Shown here piece after piece: positions 58,135 to 64,000 of a stretch of 64,000 bases of DNA. How positions within the stretch are numbered: position 1 is the stretch's first letter; each line of letters starts with the position of its first letter. The stretch lies in NCBI RefSeq assembly GCF_000219915.2, contig NC_017964.1:2480001-2544000 (forward strand). Reading direction: 5' to 3'. This DNA is from Advenella kashmirensis WT001. Lineage in GTDB: Bacteria; Pseudomonadota; Gammaproteobacteria; Burkholderiales; Burkholderiaceae_B. Both the position numbers and the translations under genes were made by a program. The notes under the pieces were generated by a model. That model was not told the DNA's origin, ran no database searches, and was given only the letters and a program-made list of their open reading frames with translations.

Positions 58135-59017
58135 GGACCTGGAACTTCGCGCCCTTCGCTATTTTGTCGCCGTTGCCGAAACCCTCAATTTCAGCAAGGC
58201 AGCGGCGCGCCTGAACATTTCACAGCCGCCGTTGAGCCTGGCCATCAGACAACTTGAAGAAAAAATGGGTGCGCAGCTATTTGAACGCAACAGCCGGCAT
58301 GTCAGTCTGACACCTGCGGGCGCCGTACTTTATAAGGAAGCGCTTTTTCTGCTCGGTCACGCCGGTTCGCTGAAAAATCGCCTTGCCCACACGACAGAGC
58401 GCGGCCGACTGCGCATCGGCTTTGTGGGCTCCATGGTCTATCGCGGCCTGCCGGCATTATTGCAGCGATTGGGGCGTGAAGGCGAGCAAATGGATATTGA
58501 ATTGGCCGAATCCAACTCGAGCGACATTGTCGATAAAGTTGCAATGGGCCATGTTGATGTGGGATTCATCCACAGCAATCGACTGCCAACCGAATTGCTG
58601 GATAAAGTAATTGTCACCGAGCCGTTCCTGCTATGCGCCCACAAGAACAACCCGATACTGCAAAGCAAGGCCCCTGCCCTGGCCGACTTCAGCGCGCAGC
58701 GGTTCATCTTTTTTTCGCGTCATGTATCGCCGGTTTATTATGAGATACTTTTGTCGATGTGCATCAGTGCCGGGTTCTTTCCCAAGGCCGTAGACGAGAC
58801 GCGTCACTGGCTGAGTATTCTGAGCATGGTGTCGCAGAACATGGGTGTATCACTGGTGCCGGCCTGCATGAAACACTGCGGCCTGCCCGATTTGCGGTTT
58901 CTGGAATTTGCGCATACGCAGCGCTCTATTACCTCTGTCATATGGTCAAGAAAAAAACAGGATCCGATCGTCAGCCGGGCCATTGAGACCATTAGTGCAT
59001 TCTATGACGCCGCATGA
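58133..59017 (+). CDS. LysR-family transcriptional regulator
   Basis: A 294-residue LysR regulator with intact frame. The helix-turn-helix is LELRALRYFVAVAETLNFSKAAARLNISQPPLSLAIRQLEEKMGAQLFERN; the effector domain begins GRLRIGFVGSMVYRGLPALL. By position it should control the divergent acyl-CoA dehydrogenase-Bug-CoA transferase operon in response to the acid or its CoA ester. ATG at 58133 lies inside a palindrome. BenM/CatR-like members share the RYFVAVAE start. Confidence 0.92.
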   Translation: MDLELRALRYFVAVAETLNFSKAAARLNISQPPLSLAIRQLEEKMGAQLFERNSRHVSLTPAGAVLYKEALFLLGHAGSLKNRLAHTTERGRLRIGFVGSMVYRGLPALLQRLGREGEQMDIELAESNSSDIVDKVAMGHVDVGFIHSNRLPTELLDKVIVTEPFLLCAHKNNPILQSKAPALADFSAQRFIFFSRHVSPVYYEILLSMCISAGFFPKAVDETRHWLSILSMVSQNMGVSLVPACMKHCGLPDLRFLEFAHTQRSITSVIWSRKKQDPIVSRAIETISAFYDAA

Positions 59018-59096
59018 GGCATCGCGCTGCACCGCTTCTTGCTCGGTTGGTAAAGCCCACCGTGGTTTTTTTTGTGTGTGCTGCGTTGGGGTTTTG

Positions 59097-59471
59097 CTAA
59101 TGATCAGGCCAGCCATTTTTTCTAACTGCATCTGAGGGCAAGAGCAAAGCGACCAGCTCGCGCGCTTGCCTGTTTGAGGTAATAGACCCTGTACGAAGCT
59201 CCAGCACCGAACACGCCCGGCAGTGCCAGGCCACGCGCGCTGGCGCAAGATGTTTGATAACACGCAGGACACGAAATTGCCTGTCCAGAAAAATAACGGT
59301 TAGCGGAACAGCCATGCCAAAGGTATGGATGCTATTGCACGGAACAAAGTGGTAAACATGGCGAGGATCAATGCTCTTTCTTCCCATTAAACCGACCAGG
59401 CGTTGGAAAAAACGGTCAACGGTGATTAATCTATAGACAGAAGCAGATGGATAGGCGATGGACACATTCAT
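59097..59471 (-). CDS. DUF192 family protein
   Basis: A 124-residue DUF192 protein. QRLVGLMGRKSIDPRHVYHFVPCNSIHTFGMAVPLTVIFLD matches the family core (GLM, ...C-x-S-I-H-T-F-x-M, ...DV/IFLD), followed by HLAPARVAWHCRACSVLELRTGSI. Function unknown; members are often secreted or next to pilus genes, as here. ATG at 59471 overlaps the tadC stop by four bases, so it is part of the Tad operon. Unlike many homologues no signal peptide is evident. Confidence 0.85.
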   Translation of the reverse strand: MNVSIAYPSASVYRLITVDRFFQRLVGLMGRKSIDPRHVYHFVPCNSIHTFGMAVPLTVIFLDRQFRVLRVIKHLAPARVAWHCRACSVLELRTGSITSNRQARELVALLLPSDAVRKNGWPDH

Positions 59472-60343
59472 ACTCCGGACTGCAGGATTTTTATCGCGAT
59501 GGGAAATGCCAAAACGATAAAGGTGCAGGGAAAGATACAGAAAGTCAACGGCAACAGCATTTTTACAGGCGCTTCCAGAGCCAATTTTTCGGCACGGTTA
59601 AAGCGCTCCTGACGGCGCTGGTCCGATTGCGAGCGCAATAGCGGACCGAGAGACATGCCCGTGCTTTCCGCCAGGGCAATGGAGGCGACCCATTGGGACA
59701 CCTCCGCAGTGCCAGTACGCGCGGCCATGGCCTTGAGCGCCTCAATGCGAGGCTTGCCAGTGCGTATTTCGCTCAGGCAGTAACTCAATTCATCGCGCAG
59801 GATACCTGGCGAACACAAGGTTGCCGTGTAATACAGGGCACCTTGCATGTTCTGACCTGCCTCTACGCACAAGGTGGTCATATCCAGCAGAAACGGCAAC
59901 TCACGCAAGATCCGCTGCCGGCGCCTGGCACCACGTTCGCGCAGCCAAAACAGGGGCAACAGCGAGCCTGCCAGCGCCACGACAAGTGCAATCGCCAGAA
60001 CGACTATGGGGCGCGCGTGCAGCTGCGGCGCTTGTATGAAAACGGTACTGGCAAAAGCACAGCAGGCAGACAAGCACTGGATGCCGGCCACGTGATCGAC
60101 CTGCGCCACAGGCTCAAGCCCGGCATTGCGCAGCAACGACAGCAAACGCGCACGATATCTCCATGACATGAACGGAATAATGGCGCGTCCCAGCACATGA
60201 ATCCACGGCCAGAGCAAGGCCAATGCTTTTTGCTGCTGATAGGCTTGTGGCACAACGACCGTGTTGCTCGCAGGTGACAGCAACAGGTAAAGACTCAGGC
60301 AAATGGAGATGCCCGTGAATATGCAACTGATCCAGAACGCCAT
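59468..60343 (-). CDS. tadC: Tad pilus inner-membrane platform protein TadC
   Basis: TadC and TadB are GspF-like polytopic proteins that form the inner-membrane platform of the Flp (Tad) pilus. This 291-residue protein has an N-terminal TM, paired helices (VLAIALVVALAGSLLPLFWL), then the T2SSF domain with RELPFLLDMTTLCVEAGQNMQGALYYTA, ELSYCLSEIRTGKPRIEALKAMAARTG and QSDQRRQERFNRAEKLALEAPVKMLLPLTFCIFPCTFIVL. ATG at 60343 begins MAFWISCIF; upstream extension lacks support. It is 11 bases after tadB. Confidence 0.92.
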   Translation of the reverse strand: MAFWISCIFTGISICLSLYLLLSPASNTVVVPQAYQQQKALALLWPWIHVLGRAIIPFMSWRYRARLLSLLRNAGLEPVAQVDHVAGIQCLSACCAFASTVFIQAPQLHARPIVVLAIALVVALAGSLLPLFWLRERGARRRQRILRELPFLLDMTTLCVEAGQNMQGALYYTATLCSPGILRDELSYCLSEIRTGKPRIEALKAMAARTGTAEVSQWVASIALAESTGMSLGPLLRSQSDQRRQERFNRAEKLALEAPVKMLLPLTFCIFPCTFIVLAFPIAIKILQSGV

Positions 60344-60354
60344 TTTTTTTGTTC

Positions 60355-61200
60355 CTATATGTCGATATTCACGATTTTGAGAATAAGCCAGATACCCAGC
60401 GTTTCCAGCAAGAAGATAATTGCCAGTACGATCCAGCCTGCCGGATGGAACCACATGGGTTGCATGGCTGCCGGATCCAGCATATTGAGCACCATCATCA
60501 AGAGCAACGGTAACCCGGCCATGACCCAGGCCTGCATTTTCCCCTGTGACGTCAACGCCCGAATTCGTCCCTGTATCTGCTGGCGCGCCTGCAACGTCTG
60601 GGCTATTCGCTCAAGGGCCTCGGCAAGATTGCCGCCACTCTGGGTCGCTATTTTCAAGGCCGACACAAACAATCCTGTGGACTCTGAAGGCATGCGCGCA
60701 AAAAGATCGTCAAGGCTTTGTTCAAAGGAGATGCCCAGCCTTTGCTGGCGCTGTACAAGGCCAAACTCCTGCGAAAGCGGTGCGGCCGCTTGACCCGTTA
60801 TCTGGCCTATTGCTGCCTGGATGCCTACCCCGGCTCGCAGGGAACCGGCAAGCGCAAGCAACATAGCGGGCAATTGCCCGTCAAATTGTGCGAGACGCCG
60901 CCGGCGCAACCTGGCTACCAACCAGTTAGGCGACAGAAAGATGAGCACCCCGATCAGCATGGCCGCCCACCATAAGCCGCTGAGCGCCCAGACAATCAAT
61001 GCCAGTGACAGCGAAAGCACGACATTGCCCGACCACAATGCAGACGGATCGATAAACAGAAAGAAATCCTGTAGCCTGCGGGTTGTATCGGTCTTGAGCC
61101 GATCTTCCCAGTTTTTAAAGATACGGCCAAATATTTGCTGCAGCAATATGAAGACAACTGCAATAAAAATCACGACAAACAGCAGCACTGCCCAGATCAT
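60355..61200 (-). CDS. tadB: Tad pilus inner-membrane platform protein TadB
   Basis: A 281-residue GspF-like protein. N-terminal TM (MIWAVLLFVVIFIAVVFILL), a paired TM region (LSLALIVWALSGLWWAAMLIGVLIFL), the T2SSF domain (DGQLPAMLLALAGSLRAGVGIQAAI, QEFGLVQRQQRLGISFEQSLDDL, ALKIATQSGGNLAEALERIAQTLQ) and two C-terminal TMs. ATG at 61200 overlaps the tadA stop (ATGA) and has AGGAG 8 bases upstream; an in-frame GTG at 61209 is less likely. Partner of TadC. Confidence 0.93.
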   Translation of the reverse strand: MIWAVLLFVVIFIAVVFILLQQIFGRIFKNWEDRLKTDTTRRLQDFFLFIDPSALWSGNVVLSLSLALIVWALSGLWWAAMLIGVLIFLSPNWLVARLRRRRLAQFDGQLPAMLLALAGSLRAGVGIQAAIGQITGQAAAPLSQEFGLVQRQQRLGISFEQSLDDLFARMPSESTGLFVSALKIATQSGGNLAEALERIAQTLQARQQIQGRIRALTSQGKMQAWVMAGLPLLLMMVLNMLDPAAMQPMWFHPAGWIVLAIIFLLETLGIWLILKIVNIDI

Positions 61201-63200
61201 TGTGAACACTCCTGCAACTGCGTGTGTGATGGTGAAGGCGGTGGTGATTCATGCAGTTGACTCTCCGGCGATACAAACGCATTAGAGCCGGAATTGGCTG
61301 GCGTATACTGGCTGAACATGTTCATATCAATGGGGATGCCCTGTTCACGCAAGGCGTCAAAACAATCAGGCGCAATCCCCAGCCCCATAAAGGCACCCAT
61401 GCCTTTGCGCTCGAAGCGAAAAATTTCCTGTGATTTAATGACACCGCTTTCCAGTCCGCAGATCTCCGTGATCGACGTAATCACGCGCCGACCGCAAGCA
61501 AGACGGCTTTGCTGCACGATGAAATTGATACTGCCGGCAATGTGCTCCCGCACTGCGGCCAATGGCAGCTCCATACCCGCCATCAGTATCATGGTTTCCA
61601 GACGGGCAAGCGCATCCCTTGGGGAATTGGCATGCAAGGTTGTCAGGGAGCCCTCGTGACCAGTATTCATTGCCGCCAGCATGTCAAACGCTTCCGCTCC
61701 CCTGCACTCTCCCACCACGATTCTGTCCGGCCGCATGCGCAGGGCATTTCGGACCAAATCGCGGATTAACACCTGGCCTTTGCCTTCGAGGTTGGCCGGG
61801 CGAGCTTCAAGCGAGACTAGATGATCATGACTCAGGCGTAACTCTGCTGCGTCCTCGATCGTAATGATTCTCTCGTGTTCAGGTATGCAGTTGGACAGGA
61901 TATTGAGCAAGGTGGTTTTACCGGAACCGGTACCGCCTGAAACAATAAGATTCTTGCGATGTCGAATGCAGAGCGTGAGAAATTGCTGCATGGCGCAATC
62001 GAGCGAGCCAAGGCGCAGCAGATCCTGCATGCCGGGTCGAAAGTGAGGAAATTTTCGAATCGTCAGACTGGCACCCCGCAAGGCAACCGGCGGGATAATG
62101 GCATTGACGCGCGAGCCGTCCTTCAGGCGTGCATCGACCATGGGCGAGCTTTCGTCGATCCGACGGCCCAGGGGCGTAACAATGCGTTCGATGATCCCGA
62201 GTACTGATTTTTCGCTACTGAATGTGCCTTTATAGCGGATCAATCGCCCGGCCTTTTCTATAAACAGTTCATCGTAGCGATTCACCATGATTTCAGTGAT
62301 GGCCGGATCCGCCAATAAGGGCTCCAGCGGCCCAAGCCCGATTGCTTCGTCCAGTACATTCTGCTTCAGGCGCTCACGATCGATTTCCGGCGGCAACGCC
62401 AGGTTTTCAGCGAGAATACGATCGAGCATAGCTGCAGCTTCAAGCCGCAACGCCGAGTCTGTCATTTGGGAAACGTCCTTGCGGCGTAAATCCAGCGCCT
62501 GCAGCAGGCTGGCATGCAGCTGCAATTGCCAGCGCTGATCGCGCCCAGCATGTACCCGGTCTGCTCGATGGTTCTGATCGCATTCAGCAGGTGCCTGCCG
62601 CAGGGAGACAAACGCTGACATGTCCTGCCGCCCGATTAAGTTCGGAGCCGGGACAGGACCCGGCTGCGTTGCGGCCAGACCACCTTGTGATACCTGAGGT
62701 TGATCATTGTGTGCATCATAAACTGGCGTATACACCGATGTATCAAGCGAACCGTCTGATGGCTGACAGAACGAATTTGTTGATGGCTGCCGGGATTGCC
62801 TCAGTTCTCCCTGATGTTGTGGCCGACGTTCTGGCGGGCCACTGCTAGCCTGTCCCGGCCCGTGTATAGTATCAATGACCTCGCTGCCACCCCCGGACGT
62901 CGAATTGCCAACGACGATATCACGGATGACCATGCGACACGGACCAATCAGTATTTCATCGGCGACAGCTAAAGGCCCGTACTCGGTAATACGCAAGCCA
63001 TTGATAATCGTGCCGGCAAGCGTGCCCATATCTTCAACAAAGACCCCGGCCTGCCGATGAACCAAACGGGCATGTTGCCGGGCCACGCGCCAGCTGCGCA
63101 GGCAAATGCGGCAATCCTTTTGCCTTCCTACAATGGCTGGCAATGCAAATTGGCGACGCTCAAATGTTCCATCTTCAAAGTGCATGTCAATCTCAATCAC
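61197..63200 (-). CDS. tadA: Tad pilus assembly ATPase TadA/CpaF with N-terminal FHA domain
   Basis: The hexameric ATPase powering Flp pilin polymerisation, preceded by an FHA phosphothreonine-binding domain. FHA motifs: AIVGRQKDCRICLRSWRVARQHARL, VEDMGTLAGTIINGLRI and LAVADEILIGPC (about residues 20-85). A low-complexity Gln/Pro/Ser linker of about 120 residues follows. The ATPase has LDEAIGLGPLEPLLADPAITEIMVN, Walker A VSGGTGSGKTTLLN, ITIEDAAELRL, Walker B DRIVVGECRGAEAFDML and TGHEGSLTTLHANSPRDALARLE. The start chosen is GTG at 63200 behind AAGGGTGAG; ATG at 63230 or 63185 are alternatives. The frame is open without a stop into the upstream secretin, see findings. FHA-TadA fusions are known in Burkholderiales. 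Confidence 0.88.
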   Translation of the reverse strand: MIEIDMHFEDGTFERRQFALPAIVGRQKDCRICLRSWRVARQHARLVHRQAGVFVEDMGTLAGTIINGLRITEYGPLAVADEILIGPCRMVIRDIVVGNSTSGGGSEVIDTIHGPGQASSGPPERRPQHQGELRQSRQPSTNSFCQPSDGSLDTSVYTPVYDAHNDQPQVSQGGLAATQPGPVPAPNLIGRQDMSAFVSLRQAPAECDQNHRADRVHAGRDQRWQLQLHASLLQALDLRRKDVSQMTDSALRLEAAAMLDRILAENLALPPEIDRERLKQNVLDEAIGLGPLEPLLADPAITEIMVNRYDELFIEKAGRLIRYKGTFSSEKSVLGIIERIVTPLGRRIDESSPMVDARLKDGSRVNAIIPPVALRGASLTIRKFPHFRPGMQDLLRLGSLDCAMQQFLTLCIRHRKNLIVSGGTGSGKTTLLNILSNCIPEHERIITIEDAAELRLSHDHLVSLEARPANLEGKGQVLIRDLVRNALRMRPDRIVVGECRGAEAFDMLAAMNTGHEGSLTTLHANSPRDALARLETMILMAGMELPLAAVREHIAGSINFIVQQSRLACGRRVITSITEICGLESGVIKSQEIFRFERKGMGAFMGLGIAPDCFDALREQGIPIDMNMFSQYTPANSGSNAFVSPESQLHESPPPSPSHTQLQECSQ

Positions 63201-64000
63201 TGTCTCACCCTTAGAAATTTTGATCTGCATCGGATATCTGGAGTCGTAGCATGGGCTTCCATCGGGAGTGACGCACCCGTATCGGCACACTGCGTTGGCG
63301 TCCAATGTCATTCGCGCTGCTGTGCGGCCAATGACTGGCACGGTTTGCAGGCGGCAACTTACGCGAATATTGCCACCGCTGCCTGCCGGGATCCAGATGG
63401 GGTAATGGCGTTTGACTGACGTTGCCGTCGCTTGCAATTGATCGGACCCGTCCGCGGTTACTGGCGTATTCAATATTGGTGCGCTTTTAAATGTCTCTTC
63501 AATGATGGCGCGTGAACGGGCTGCACGTTTTTGCAAATCACTGTTATCTGCGGAGACCACAACAGGCCGTACAAATATAGCCAGCTCGGTTTCATTGCGC
63601 TGGAACCGGCTTGAGCGAAACAAGGCACCCAGAATAGGCAAATCACCCATACCGGGCAACTTATCGGCATTGCGAAACTGGTCACGAGAGACAAAGCCGG
63701 CCAGCACAAGCGTCTGGCCGGACTGTACATTGAACTCTGTGGATGTACGACGCGTTTTGAGTGCGGGTCCGCCATTAAGCGCCATGGAGGCATCGACCGA
63801 GCTGACCTCAACGTCTATTTTGGATCTCACGTTGCCGTTTTTCTGTATGCGCGGCGTAATGTGCAGACTTACACCGTAGGGTTTGAATACAGTCTGGTTC
63901 TGGCCGTTTTTATCTGTCGTTACATATGGGACCTCGCCACCAGCCAGAAACTCTGCCGTCGCCCCGCTGCGCGCCATCAACTGCGGCTGGGCCAATACGA
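63201..64000 (-). CDS. rcpA: Tad/CpaC-type outer-membrane secretin, C-terminal part (runs off the window)
   Basis: The C-terminal secretin domain of the Flp pilus outer-membrane channel. LAQPQLMARSGATAEFLAGGEVPYV is the conserved secretin start of this domain; VSLHITPRIQKNGNVRSKIDVEVSSVD, FNVQSGQTLVLAGFVSRD, LPGMGDLPILGALFRSSRFQRNETELAIFV complete it (to about base 63560). The following about 110 residues to the FHA domain do not look like secretin: the last part is cysteine-rich and unlike the family. Another frame here stops at TAA (63209-63211), immediately before the tadA GTG, so the true secretin end may lie in that frame. Upstream part lies outside the window. Confidence 0.85.

Overview
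The window reads as a chromosomal segment of a moderately GC-rich betaproteobacterium of the order Burkholderiales, most likely family Alcaligenaceae (Advenella/Bordetella-like). This is inferred from recognised protein families and gene neighbourhoods: leuC-leuD-leuB-asd-truA, acpS-nagZ-uvrC-pgsA, rplS next to a CoA-pyrophosphatase-type Nudix gene, nrdA-nrdB-ferredoxin, three Bug-type periplasmic receptors, and a Tad pilus locus whose ATPase carries an FHA domain. I see no rRNA, tRNA, CRISPR array, insertion sequence or prophage. It looks like ordinary chromosome with two accessory catabolic clusters.

Layout. 1-5000 (minus): leucine biosynthesis (leuC, leuD, leuB), asd, a small membrane protein and truA. 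5369-8145 (plus): an omega-aminotransferase and fumarylacetoacetase, facing a glutathione S-transferase. 9000-12233 (minus): aroC, selO and a DUF2069 protein, divergent from a BrkB/YihY membrane protein and a CBS-pair protein (12446-14562). 14766-17673 (minus): alcohol dehydrogenase, lipid-kinase-like protein, calcineurin-like phosphoesterase. 18188-21967 (minus): class Ia ribonucleotide reductase nrdA-nrdB with its ferredoxin, preceded by two well-formed NrdR boxes. 22257-25141 (minus): dusA and a ClC transporter; then thrB, a BPSS1780-type membrane protein and a LoiP-like lipoprotein protease on plus. 28247-33035: a LysR regulator divergent from a Bug receptor, a sulfatase-type hydrolase and a second Bug receptor. 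33413-39176: etfAB, a deacetylase-like protein, mltB and isocitrate lyase. 40202-46115 (minus): an MFS transporter, pgsA, uvrC, nagZ, acpS, orn. 46169-48909 (plus): M48 protease, rsgA, P-loop kinase-like protein. 48984-52064 (minus): Nudix, rplS, a small membrane protein under a LexA box, and a peroxiredoxin. 52219-59017: two acyl-CoA dehydrogenases, a CoA transferase and a Bug receptor with a divergent LysR regulator. 59097-64000 (minus): DUF192, tadC, tadB, FHA-tadA and the end of the secretin.

Functional links. The electron-transfer flavoprotein (etfAB), isocitrate lyase, the two acyl-CoA dehydrogenases, the CoA transferase and the three Bug receptors point to growth on organic and fatty acids. 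The nrd operon, uvrC and the LexA-controlled small gene tie nucleotide supply and DNA-damage response together.

Sequence quality matters for every reader: I count about 29 single-base frame breaks in 21 genes, including genes expected to be essential or highly conserved (asd, nrdA, nrdB, uvrC, orn). About 27 behave as one missing base. Each reconstructed protein regains a normal family length, so I treat these as intact genes carrying probable sequencing errors and annotate the full span.

The most interesting signals are (1) a 70-residue single-helix membrane protein behind a near-perfect SOS box with a long structured leader, and (2) a secretin, FHA domain and TadA ATPase that read as one uninterrupted frame.
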